Shown here one piece after another: positions 1 to 7,225 of a stretch of DNA of 13,828 nucleotides (position 1 is its first letter; each line of letters begins with the position of its first letter). This stretch comes from an uncultured Lachnospiraceae bacterium (GTDB lineage: Bacteria > Bacillota > Clostridia > Lachnospirales > Lachnospiraceae), in contig CAKRLN010000033.1 in assembly GCA_934359535.1 (NCBI GenBank), positions 1-13,828 of the forward strand, in the 5' to 3' direction. The position numbers and the translations under genes are program-made. The notes under the pieces were generated by a model. It made no database searches and was not told where the DNA came from. It saw only the letters and a program-made list of their open reading frames with translations.

Positions 1-315
1 AGTCAGGGCCACCACAAGCTTTGCACCGGAGGAGATTCCAAGCACATACGGTCCTGCGATCGGATTCTGGAAAAAACTCTGAAGCAGGAACCCGGAAACG
101 GAAAGAGCACCTCCCAGAAGAATTGCCGCGCAGATTCTCGGCAGGCGGATTTTCCATACAATCTGATACAATGTCTGATCACGCCCCTCTGCATCAAACA
201 ATCCTAAGAAGTCTCTCATTGTCATGCCGACACTTCCCACACCGGCATTCCACAGAAACAGGATTATAAGCAATAGGACAAATATAAAAAATGCTGTCAT
301 ATACCGTTTCTTCAA
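1..315 (-). CDS. FecCD/BtuC-family ABC transporter permease, N-terminal part (runs off left edge)
   Basis: The first 105 codons of an integral-membrane permease of the FecCD/BtuC family, which imports iron-siderophore, heme or cobalamin. The TTG start at 315-313 is preceded by AAAGGAG with about 10 bases spacing; in-frame ATG at 300 is an alternative. Residues about 8-28 form the first membrane helix. Then come the family hallmarks RLPRI, a GGALSVSGFLLQ segment, QNPIAGPYVLGISSGA, and the beginning of the next helix. Most of the roughly 330-residue protein lies outside the window. It follows the substrate-binding lipoprotein after 102 bases that hold no terminator, so it is probably the third gene of the riboswitch-controlled operon. 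Family assignment is firm from the motifs. The substrate is inferred from the cobalamin riboswitch and the CbiK-like neighbour. Confidence 0.92.
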   Translation of the reverse strand, partial: MKKRYMTAFFIFVLLLIILFLWNAGVGSVGMTMRDFLGLFDAEGRDQTLYQIVWKIRLPRICAAILLGGALSVSGFLLQSFFQNPIAGPYVLGISSGAKLVVALT

Positions 316-417
316 GCCTTCCTCACTCCTTTCATTTCCTGCTATAATCAGTTTTGCGAAACTCTCCCAAATTTACAATCACATGTACCTTCCGTGCGTT
401 TTGCAATTCCCTGCCTG

Positions 418-1941
418 TTACAATTTCTTCAGGAAACGATAATCCCCGGTTGTATCCCCGGTCAGAATCCGGTTCAGATCTTCAATAAACTCACATGTTC
501 CGGTTGTCTGCTGATAGAAATTACTTCCGGTTGTATATACCTGACCATTTTTTACCGCTTTAAAATCCGCAAAGAGGCTGTTTTTCTTCAAAAGATCATC
601 CATCGAAGTAAGCTCACCCTCAATGGTTCCATTGTAGATCAGTACATCCGCATCCTTTTCTGCGGCATAGAAATCCTCCATCTGCATCTTCATCGTGGAA
701 AGTGCATTGTCTTCTTCCTGGATGTAACCATTCAAAGAGTAATTTCCACCGGCCAGCTCAATCATGGAAGAGACATAATCATTTGGCTTTCGTACTGTAA
801 TAGTTCCATCCGATGCAACTGCAAAAAATGCCACGGATAATCCGGTATTTTCTTTTTCCAGAATCGGTACAATCTGTGCCTCCTGTCCGGAAAAATATGT
901 TTTGGCTTCCTGCTCTTTCCCAAATAATACACCAAACAGCTTGATCCATTCAAGTCTTCCAAGCGGATGTTTTTCATAACTGCTACGCTCAATCATTACC
1001 TGAATGCCAAGCTCTTCAAGCTTTTCCTTGACCTCCGGATTATGGGTAATCATCGTATTTTCCACCGCAAAGCTACACCCTCCGGAAAGCAGAAGCTCAT
1101 AGTCCGGTGCGCTGTATTTTCCTGCATAGATCAGACTCCCGTTATTCATTGCGTCAGCAGCCTTTTCCACTGCCCAATCCTTCTGCTTCGTTCCGGTATA
1201 GGAGACCGAAGAAAGTGCATCCAGCTCGCAGATTAGATCCATAACCGCACTCGAAACCATGTATACATGGGAAAGCGGCTGCTTTAGCACTGTAACATCA
1301 TCCGGAATTCCTGACGGCTCGGATGCACCTTCCGGAATAAGCAAAAAACGACCGTTATTCACGATCGTTATCATTTTATATGCTCCATATTGTTCTACCG
1401 TAAACTGATCGGCATAGAACAATTCCATCTGCCCGTTTACCTTAAGGTCTGAAAAGCTCACATCCTCAGGAAATGAAAAGGTCAGTGTATAGTCAATCTC
1501 ATGCGGTGTACTCATTGCTGTCGTATCCCCGACAACGTCCATTTCACATGGTACTCCGTCAATCGGGAACGTAAAAGTTGAATTTCCACCCTCATTTTCA
1601 TTCAGGTACTTTTCCCCATCCACAAGCATATAATCATAATTTGCACTGCTCCATACAATCGTTGCATATGCCTGTCCGTCTGTGACGGTCACCTTAGCGG
1701 GTGTGTCCACAGAAGCTCTTCCGCTTCCGCCTTCTAACGTAACATTTACGGTATATTCCCCGTCTTCCAGAACACTCTTTCCATTTTCATCTGCCAGTTC
1801 TTCGGTATCACCACTTTCCGTAGCCTCTGTTCTGGCACCGGATACACGGTTCTGCTGTGCCTGATCTGCTCCGCAGCCGGCAAGCAGCTGCAGCCCTGCC
1901 AAAACAGACAACAGCAGTACCGTAATCTTTTTCTTATTCAT
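418..1941 (-). CDS. Lipoprotein substrate-binding protein of a FecB/BtuF-type ABC importer with extra N-terminal beta-rich module
   Basis: A 507-residue exported lipoprotein. Residues 1-23 are a signal peptide ending in a lipobox (LLAGC, Cys23), followed by an acidic low-complexity linker to about residue 55. Residues about 58-157 form a separate beta-rich module beginning LEDGEYTV and containing TVTDGQAYATI. From about 175 to the end is a class III (BtuF/FecB-like) periplasmic-binding-protein fold, with HPLGRLEWIKLFG near the middle, typical of the inter-lobe helix region. The family is usually about 300-350 residues, so the extra length is the N-terminal module. ATG at 1941 has an AAAGGA site upstream and lies 30 bases after the CbiK-like gene. 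It should capture ligand at the cell surface and deliver it to the FecCD permease encoded next. The ligand is not known; the cobalamin riboswitch upstream favours a corrinoid or related tetrapyrrole. The N-terminal module resembles one in the upstream chelatase lipoprotein. Confidence 0.88.
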   Translation of the reverse strand: MNKKKITVLLLSVLAGLQLLAGCGADQAQQNRVSGARTEATESGDTEELADENGKSVLEDGEYTVNVTLEGGSGRASVDTPAKVTVTDGQAYATIVWSSANYDYMLVDGEKYLNENEGGNSTFTFPIDGVPCEMDVVGDTTAMSTPHEIDYTLTFSFPEDVSFSDLKVNGQMELFYADQFTVEQYGAYKMITIVNNGRFLLIPEGASEPSGIPDDVTVLKQPLSHVYMVSSAVMDLICELDALSSVSYTGTKQKDWAVEKAADAMNNGSLIYAGKYSAPDYELLLSGGCSFAVENTMITHNPEVKEKLEELGIQVMIERSSYEKHPLGRLEWIKLFGVLFGKEQEAKTYFSGQEAQIVPILEKENTGLSVAFFAVASDGTITVRKPNDYVSSMIELAGGNYSLNGYIQEEDNALSTMKMQMEDFYAAEKDADVLIYNGTIEGELTSMDDLLKKNSLFADFKAVKNGQVYTTGSNFYQQTTGTCEFIEDLNRILTGDTTGDYRFLKKL

Positions 1942-1971
1942 ATTGAATCCTTTCGGTGTGTTTTCAAACTA

Positions 1972-3579
1972 TTAGTTGTTTTCAATCTGAGGATCAGAAA
2001 CACTTACCTTATGGTCATACCACTCGCCCTTGCTGCCAAGAATTGCAAGATCAAATTCCTTGTCTAATGCTTCTACTGGCACATCAAAGCCATATACCTC
2101 TTCGGTTGTTCCATCGCTGTAAGTAACGGTATCCGTTGTCGGCTCTAAAACAGCTGCTCCATCTTTTTTTGCATCCTCTGCTGTTCCTGGAAACAGGTTT
2201 ACAATCTTCTTGGAAACAAGACTGATATGCATTGTCATCTTTCCATCTTTTACTGTCAGGGTTCCACGACCGTTATTTGCCTCATTGACATGGAACATAC
2301 TGCTGTCCGTGTCAAATTTTGCAGAATACGTACCATCCTCGAGCGCACCAGTGGTGCTCTCTTTCGATGTTTCAATGTTTCCAAGTGACTCAATGGCATT
2401 CTTTGTATGCTCTACATAGATCTGCTGGATTGCTTCGACCTCACCAAGACCCGCGATCTGGGTATCAATCTTGTCAAAAGCCTTGCTTGCCTCAAACTGG
2501 CTCTTCCATGAATCGTCATCATCACCAGCCATATCGTTGTTTGCATGATCTCCTGCAACAACCATAAGTGGTCTTAAAACAACCTTCTTATATCCAGCTG
2601 CCTTTACATCTGCAATTACGTTTTCACATGCAGTCTCTTCCGGCTCACCCTCTACAGTTCCGATAAATACATTGTCATATCCAAGCGCCTTCATCTGGGA
2701 AGCCATCTGGCTGTAGCTGATCTTTGCAGTATGGGAAGTACCATGTCCCATGAAAACGAATGCGGTACCATCTTCCTTTGCTGCATCTAAGCTGTCATAA
2801 CCAGCAGTCTTTACTGCCTCTGCTGTAATTGCCTCTGCAACCTTTGCTTTATCCTCATTGACAGCCTCTGCATCGGTTCCAACCTCGCCGAGTAATGGCT
2901 CTGCAACCGTAACGGTCTCAAATTTATCCTTATAATTCTCAAGCGCCTCTACAAGCTCGTCATATTCTGCACCATGCATCAGATGAGTCGGCTGTACAAC
3001 AAGGTTCTTTACCCCATTCTTTACGGCACGCTCTAATGCCTGATCTACGTTGTCGATCTTCTCAGCATCTCTCGCCTGTACATGATTGATAATGATCTGT
3101 GCGGTAAATGCCCGTCTTACCGACCATCCTGGATTTGCCTCTGCAAGTGCCTTCTCAATGCCTCCGATATCCGCTACACGGCTGTCATTAAAGGAAGTAC
3201 CAAAGCTTACAACAAGCAGCTCATTCTCTCCGATATCGTCCTGATTTAATGGGTCATCCTTGGATGCATCTCCAGTATCTCTTCCGAAATAATCCGGATC
3301 TGCATTTTCTCCAGATACAAGCTCCTTCTGTGCATCGGTAAGCTTATCCCATGCTGCCTTTGCAGCTGCACACTGCTCGTCTGTCTTATCAGTTCTTGTC
3401 TGTACATAGATTGCATCAATCAGATCTGCAACCTCATCTGCTGCTTTCTGATCTGCGTTCTTGCCGCTTGCTGTTGTTTCTGTTTCTTTCACATCGTTGT
3501 TTGTTTTGCTTCCGCATCCACCTAACAGTCCAACTGTAAGGGTACATGCTGCAAGAAGCACCAGTGTTCTCTTTTTCAT
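1972..3579 (-). CDS. cbiK: Surface lipoprotein sirohydrochlorin cobaltochelatase (CbiK-like) with extra N- and C-terminal modules
   Basis: A 535-residue protein with the CbiK anaerobic cobaltochelatase fold, which inserts Co2+ into sirohydrochlorin. The ATG at 3579 is chosen because AAAGGAG lies 6-7 bases upstream and it gives a clean signal peptide with lipobox LGGC (Cys22). A longer frame from 3639 would run through the terminator and lacks this logic. Residues about 45-88 form a small helical segment containing AWDKLTDAQKELV. Residues about 116-395 are the chelatase: ELLVVSFGTSFNDSR opening, FMGHGTSH (His279) and VAGDHANNDMAGD (His345), which match the two metal-site histidines of known CbiK. 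Residues about 411-530 form an added beta-rich module (LEDGTYSA, TLTVKDGKMTM, WYDHKVSV). Ordinary CbiK is about 260-300 residues and cytoplasmic, so this form should act outside the membrane. An exported CbiK is known in Desulfovibrio vulgaris (CbiKP). Co-transcription with an importer and cobalamin riboswitch control point to corrinoid, cobalt or tetrapyrrole acquisition. Whether it is still catalytic is unknown. Confidence 0.9.
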   Translation of the reverse strand: MKKRTLVLLAACTLTVGLLGGCGSKTNNDVKETETTASGKNADQKAADEVADLIDAIYVQTRTDKTDEQCAAAKAAWDKLTDAQKELVSGENADPDYFGRDTGDASKDDPLNQDDIGENELLVVSFGTSFNDSRVADIGGIEKALAEANPGWSVRRAFTAQIIINHVQARDAEKIDNVDQALERAVKNGVKNLVVQPTHLMHGAEYDELVEALENYKDKFETVTVAEPLLGEVGTDAEAVNEDKAKVAEAITAEAVKTAGYDSLDAAKEDGTAFVFMGHGTSHTAKISYSQMASQMKALGYDNVFIGTVEGEPEETACENVIADVKAAGYKKVVLRPLMVVAGDHANNDMAGDDDDSWKSQFEASKAFDKIDTQIAGLGEVEAIQQIYVEHTKNAIESLGNIETSKESTTGALEDGTYSAKFDTDSSMFHVNEANNGRGTLTVKDGKMTMHISLVSKKIVNLFPGTAEDAKKDGAAVLEPTTDTVTYSDGTTEEVYGFDVPVEALDKEFDLAILGSKGEWYDHKVSVSDPQIENN

Positions 3580-3621
3580 CCTGTTCTCCTTTTGATATGA
3601 TGATTGAATCATAGTTTCCAC

Positions 3622-3656
3622 AAGAAAACTCCGCCCCATAGCTAACGGAGCGGAGT
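3622..3656 (-). terminator. Riboswitch-controlled intrinsic terminator in the cbiK leader
   Basis: Read on the minus strand, ACTCCGC (3656-3650) pairs perfectly with GCGGAGT (3634-3628). A further CC/GG contact is possible inside the 15-base loop, and TTTTCTT follows. It lies between the cobalamin riboswitch and the cbiK ribosome binding site, as expected for a ligand-controlled transcription attenuator. The 5-prime arm can instead pair at TTACTC (3658-3653) with GAGTAA (3721-3716), a weak six-base candidate antiterminator. Confidence 0.8.
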
Positions 3657-3727
3657 AAAAAGTCTATACAAAATAAGCCTGTCAAACGGCAGTGATGTAT
3701 AACCAGTACGACCAATTACTCGTGATC

Positions 3728-3950
3728 TGGGAATTGCTGTAATCCGAAAACAACTTCCCTGTACCAGACAACAGGCAGGTTTCCTGGCTGATAGATCTGC
3801 ATGCTTCCTCTGCCTTCCCAATGCTCTGCATCAGTGACATTTTCTTCATAATGAGGAAGCACTCCCTAATCACAGTGACGAGATCGTACAGGAATTGCAC
3901 CTGTTTCCCTTTTACCCGGCCCGAATCTACGATTCAGCCGGCACCAATTG
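3728..3950 (-). promoter_or_regulatory. Cobalamin (AdoCbl-type, class I) riboswitch
   Basis: The minus strand carries the conserved cobalamin riboswitch landmarks in order. These are GGTGCCGGCTG near 3945, TAAAAGGGAAACAGGTG with its CCTG partner at about 3890-3915, a CACTGTGA block, GTCACTGATGCAG, TTGGGAAGGC, and the B12 box AGCCAGGAAACCTGCC at 3789-3774. A stem GGGAAgTTG/CAATTCCC at 3759-3729 follows and could be P13. The full set, including the GGGAAGGC arm, matches class I elements that sense adenosylcobalamin. It sits about 150 bases upstream of the terminator and about 195 bases upstream of the cbiK-like start, so it should switch the chelatase-importer operon off when cobalamin is plentiful. 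The 3-prime boundary is approximate. Confidence 0.95.
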
Positions 3951-3972
3951 TCTTCTCTATGAAACTTTAATC

Positions 3973-4001
3973 ATACTAGCATATTCATGTTTTAATTACA
4001 A
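3973..4001 (-). promoter_or_regulatory. Candidate sigma-A promoter of the riboswitch-cbiK operon
   Basis: On the minus strand a TTGTAA box (4001-3996) is followed by a 17-base spacer and TAGTAT (3978-3973), each matching four of six consensus bases. An overlapping TATGAT at 3975-3970 is another possible -10. The position is right, just upstream of the riboswitch and immediately after the preceding permease gene ends at 4013. The boxes are imperfect, so this is a candidate only. Confidence 0.45.
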
Positions 4002-4012
4002 TACGAAATGTT

Positions 4013-6376
4013 TTATTCTACATTTTTCAATGCCTGATCCATTGGAATGCGCTTAATTCTGTTAAAATCCAACAACATAACGATCAGATAGCCGATCAGT
4101 ACAAATCCAAACATCTTCACATACCCGGTATTGTCCATCCGGAACGCAAACCATCCGCTATATTCAAACATAATCTGATGCCATGCCACGTTCATCACAA
4201 CAACACCCAGGAAGACACTGAGCGCATCTTCGATCAGAACTACAATCGTAGTTGCCAGAAGGTAGAGGCTTGCAATTTCTTTGTTCTCATATCCAAGAAT
4301 CTTTGTCATCGAGATCGCATTTTCATTCTTCTCAATGATCAGCTTTGTCAAAAGGTAGATCATGACAACAGAAAGCAGAATACAAAGCACCTGGAAATAG
4401 GTCATATAAGCTCCCATGGAATGGTCGAGCTGATCTGCCATCTTTGTAAAATCCTCCTTGGAAATAACATTCACAACCTGATCCTTTGTGATGTCATCCA
4501 GCTTTTCATTGGAAAAATATCCGGTAAATGCTTCCTGCTTCAGCTCAAAAAGCTCACGATAATTCTCAATTGGCATAAACACTGCAATGTTCTGACACTG
4601 ATCATAGGTTCCTTTAATTTTAAATTTGTACTGTTTTTCCTCATACTTTTCGTTCAGTGTGATCGTGTCACCTGCGCCAAGCCCATATTTCTCTGCAAAG
4701 GACTCTGAAATATAGATTTCCTTTTCATCCAGATGCTCCAGATCTGCAATCTTAACATACCGGCTGTCATCGGATACTCCGTACACGGATACTTCTTCAT
4801 CAAGCACATCACTCTTTCGAAGCAGTGCTTTCATCGCAAATTTTTCCGCATCCGGATTGTCTGTTGTGATCACGTTTCCCGCCGTATCCTGATAGGATTT
4901 CAGCACATACTGATATTTTGCAAACATCAGATCTTCCATATGATTCTGATAATACTTTAAAGTATCCGGCATGCCAACCGCCATTGCAAGCATTACCATA
5001 ATAAAGAAAATGCCGACAAACAGGATCAGATAATTGGCAAAATTCTGAAAAACCATGCGCATACGGAATCTTGCAAAAAAGCTCCATTTGGGCAGACGAA
5101 GTGCCTTTTTCCGTTTTGATTGTTTCAGATCATGCCGTAAAAACTGAAGTGGTGTATGCTGCATCATACGAATGATCACGACCAGATTTACCACAAACAT
5201 CAAAATAACCGGAATGACTGTTGTCTTGACAAACGCATCCGGATTCCAGATCGTCTCATAGGTTGGCAGGCTGTAGCTGTTATAATACATCGAAACGACT
5301 ACTTTTTTAAACGCGCTGTAGCCAAGTGCGTTTCCGACACATGCCGCCACAAGTGTTACAATCACCGGCATGGACAGATAATGCCGCACCAGCTCTCCCT
5401 TCGTATACCCCGATGCCCGGAGCGTTCCGATCGTTGCCGATTCCCTTGCAATCGTATTGCTGATCGTTACTGCAAAAATAAATGCAATAATCACAATAAG
5501 GATATCAAGGAGCACTCCCCCCATTGCCAGATCCGATCCCATATCATCCGTTGCAAAATTAATTGCAGGGTTCGCATAACGCGGAACATAATCCTTCAGC
5601 TCATTCTGCGCAAGCATTGCCTGTGCGACAAGCGTTTTCCGGAAATCGTCGGATAAACTTTTTTCTTCTATTTCATCCTCTGGTGCATCATCATACTTCC
5701 ATGCATAAGAATAATGTACACTGTCCTCCAGACGGTCAAATCCCTCCTTTGTCACCATCGCAACATCAAATTTTAATGCATCAAACATGAGATCCGTACT
5801 TTTCTCATGCAGCGTAGCATAATTGACATATGCGATCAGTCCGGTCACCCGATAGCTTTCTCCTCCGATTGTTACAGTATCACCGGTTTTTATGCCGACA
5901 TTATCTGCATGCATCCGGTCGATTGCGATTTCATCCTCCTTTTCTGGAAATTCTCCGTCCATCAGACAGGCAAGGTTGATGTCATCTGTTTGTGCAAATA
6001 CGCGGACAGTTCCATCCTTTTTTTCATCATTGTCATAGTCCTCATCCACATTCCGGAAAAAGTTCTCATAAATCGTGACCGGAACAGCCTTCACATCCTC
6101 ATCTGCCTCTATGCCATCCGGCATCCCGCCTTTCGAAAGCTCCTTCAAAAAATCGGAATCAGCTTTCTCCGCCAGCTCAAAATGACCATCCTCTCGCTTA
6201 TACTTCTCGATACCATTCTCAGCCGCTGTCATCATGCTCTCATTGGCAACATACATACCGGACACAAATCCGATTGTGAGCACAAGAAACAGTGCTACAA
6301 CAAGATATTTCTTCCAATCACCAATAAGCTCCCTTGGAATACGCTTGATCAGCGGGTTTTTTGTTTTCTTATTCAT
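4013..6376 (-). CDS. MacB/FtsX-type ABC transporter permease with two FtsX domains
   Basis: A membrane protein of 787 residues from ATG 6376, which has GCGGGGTG six bases upstream. An in-frame ATG at 6397 overlaps the end of the ATPase gene but has no ribosome binding site. One membrane helix lies near residues 23-45, then a large extracytoplasmic domain. A first FtsX domain follows (about 280-410) with the typical ARESATIGTLRASGY cytoplasmic coupling segment. A further helix begins at about 450, then a second extracytoplasmic domain, then a second FtsX domain (about 640-775) containing SMTKILGYENKEI. This duplicated FtsX layout fits type VII exporters such as MacB or LolCDE relatives. In Firmicutes these often handle antimicrobial peptides, lipids or unknown cargo. 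It works with the ATPase encoded 14 bases upstream. Cargo cannot be told from sequence, and no adjacent two-component system is present to suggest bacitracin-type sensing. Confidence 0.9.
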   Translation of the reverse strand: MNKKTKNPLIKRIPRELIGDWKKYLVVALFLVLTIGFVSGMYVANESMMTAAENGIEKYKREDGHFELAEKADSDFLKELSKGGMPDGIEADEDVKAVPVTIYENFFRNVDEDYDNDEKKDGTVRVFAQTDDINLACLMDGEFPEKEDEIAIDRMHADNVGIKTGDTVTIGGESYRVTGLIAYVNYATLHEKSTDLMFDALKFDVAMVTKEGFDRLEDSVHYSYAWKYDDAPEDEIEEKSLSDDFRKTLVAQAMLAQNELKDYVPRYANPAINFATDDMGSDLAMGGVLLDILIVIIAFIFAVTISNTIARESATIGTLRASGYTKGELVRHYLSMPVIVTLVAACVGNALGYSAFKKVVVSMYYNSYSLPTYETIWNPDAFVKTTVIPVILMFVVNLVVIIRMMQHTPLQFLRHDLKQSKRKKALRLPKWSFFARFRMRMVFQNFANYLILFVGIFFIMVMLAMAVGMPDTLKYYQNHMEDLMFAKYQYVLKSYQDTAGNVITTDNPDAEKFAMKALLRKSDVLDEEVSVYGVSDDSRYVKIADLEHLDEKEIYISESFAEKYGLGAGDTITLNEKYEEKQYKFKIKGTYDQCQNIAVFMPIENYRELFELKQEAFTGYFSNEKLDDITKDQVVNVISKEDFTKMADQLDHSMGAYMTYFQVLCILLSVVMIYLLTKLIIEKNENAISMTKILGYENKEIASLYLLATTIVVLIEDALSVFLGVVVMNVAWHQIMFEYSGWFAFRMDNTGYVKMFGFVLIGYLIVMLLDFNRIKRIPMDQALKNVE

Positions 6377-6390
6377 ATTCTTCACCCCGC

Positions 6391-7107
6391 TTACCATTCA
6401 AGGTCTGCTGCTGATACTTTATTGGTATTTACATCATTGTGGCGCACCGCACCATCACGGAGCTTGATCACATGATCTGCCATATAACGGATCGCTTCAT
6501 TATGCGTTACCATGATCACAGTATTGCCATATTTTTGATTCACATCCTCAATCAGCTTTAAAATGTCCTTCGATGTATTGTAATCCAGTGCTCCGGTTGG
6601 CTCATCACAAAGCAGGATATCCGGATTTTTTACAATGGCACGCCCGATTGAAACTCTCTGCTGCTGTCCGCCGGAAAGCTGATTCGGCAGCTTGTGTCTA
6701 TGCTCATATAATCCAAGTGTATGTAACAGCTCATCAATATCTAGCGCTGAATCAGACAGATATGCTCCAACCTCAATATTCTCTTTCACATTCAGATTCC
6801 CGATCAGATTGTACATCTGGAAAACATATCCAAGATGCTTTCTCCGGTACTGTGTCAGCTTCCGCTCACTCATATCCTCAAGCTTATCGCCACTGATCGA
6901 AATATAACCGGAATCCGCCTGATCGATTCCTCCTATAATATTAAGCAGTGTCGACTTACCAGATCCAGATGGACCAAGCAGCACACAAAATTCTCCCTTT
7001 GCCACGGAAAAATTCATTCCGCGCAGTACCTCCTGGCGCGTCTCTCCACTCCCAAAACCTTTTTTTAAATCAACAATTTCCAAAAATTTTCTTTCTTCCT
7101 CTGACAT
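6391..7107 (-). CDS. ABC transporter ATP-binding protein (MacB/LolD type)
   Basis: A 238-residue nucleotide-binding subunit. Walker A is GPSGSGKST (45-53), the Q-loop lies in YVFQMYN (about 94-100), the signature is LSGGQQQR (144-151), Walker B is ILLCDEPT (164-171) and the H-loop is THNEA with His202. Length and motifs fit the LolD/MacB ATPase family that partners FtsX-like permeases. ATG at 7107 is preceded by GAAGGGAG with a five-base gap. The stop is 14 bases from the favoured permease start, so the two are coupled and form one exporter. The gene follows a strong promoter with a 16-base palindrome at the inferred transcription start, which suggests repressor control. All catalytic motifs are intact. 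Confidence 0.95.
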   Translation of the reverse strand: MSEEERKFLEIVDLKKGFGSGETRQEVLRGMNFSVAKGEFCVLLGPSGSGKSTLLNIIGGIDQADSGYISISGDKLEDMSERKLTQYRRKHLGYVFQMYNLIGNLNVKENIEVGAYLSDSALDIDELLHTLGLYEHRHKLPNQLSGGQQQRVSIGRAIVKNPDILLCDEPTGALDYNTSKDILKLIEDVNQKYGNTVIMVTHNEAIRYMADHVIKLRDGAVRHNDVNTNKVSAADLEW

Positions 7108-7131
7108 AATTGCTCCCTTCTTTCATAACAA

Positions 7132-7147
7132 GTTAGATATATCTAAC
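7132..7147. promoter_or_regulatory. Perfect 16-base palindrome, candidate repressor operator of the ABC exporter
   Basis: GTTAGATATATCTAAC is a perfect inverted repeat with no spacer. It lies 8-9 bases downstream of the TATAAT box of the ABC exporter promoter and 24 bases before the ATPase start codon, so it covers the expected transcription start. A dimeric repressor bound here would block initiation. The symmetry suits a TetR, PadR or MarR-like dimer. No such regulator gene is in this window, so the binder is unknown. Confidence 0.6.
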
Positions 7148-7155
7148 CTAAGTTT

Positions 7156-7183
7156 ATTATATCAAATCTCAGTTATCTGGCAA
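7156..7183 (-). promoter_or_regulatory. Sigma-A promoter of the ABC exporter operon
   Basis: On the minus strand, TTGCCA (7183-7178, five of six consensus) is followed by a 16-base spacer and a perfect TATAAT (7161-7156). It lies between the terminator of the upstream endonuclease IV gene and the ATPase start at 7107. The palindrome at 7132-7147 follows immediately. Confidence 0.75.
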
Positions 7184-7194
7184 GAAAATTTTTG

Positions 7195-7225
7195 AAAAAA
7201 AGAAGAGGACATAAAAATCCTCTTC
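7195..7225 (-). terminator. Intrinsic terminator after endonuclease IV
   Basis: On the minus strand GAAGAGGA (7225-7218) pairs perfectly with TCCTCTTC (7209-7202) across an eight-base loop and is followed by seven T residues (7201-7195). It begins directly after the endonuclease IV stop codon and ends the MATE-DUF1292-endonuclease IV unit. Confidence 0.92.

Noticed and set aside
316..417. A terminator or separate promoter between the binding protein and the permease
   Set aside because: No stem with a T tract and no convincing -35/-10 pair was found in these 102 bases.
3577..3639. Longer N-terminus for the CbiK-like protein starting at 3639
   Set aside because: It would run through the terminator hairpin and bury the lipoprotein signal; the ATG at 3579 has a good ribosome binding site.
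3682..3900. Minus-strand open frame over the riboswitch
   Set aside because: It overlaps the conserved cobalamin aptamer, has no ribosome binding site and its protein resembles nothing known.
4006..4025. Possible terminator (AAATGT...ACATTT) at the end of the ABC permease gene
   Set aside because: The stem is short, AT-only apart from one pair, includes the stop region and has no T tract on the minus strand.
5807..6475. Long plus-strand open frame opposite the ABC permease and ATPase
   Set aside because: It is rich in Cys, His and Ile as expected for an antisense frame, has no recognisable domain, and the opposite strand encodes a clear FtsX permease.
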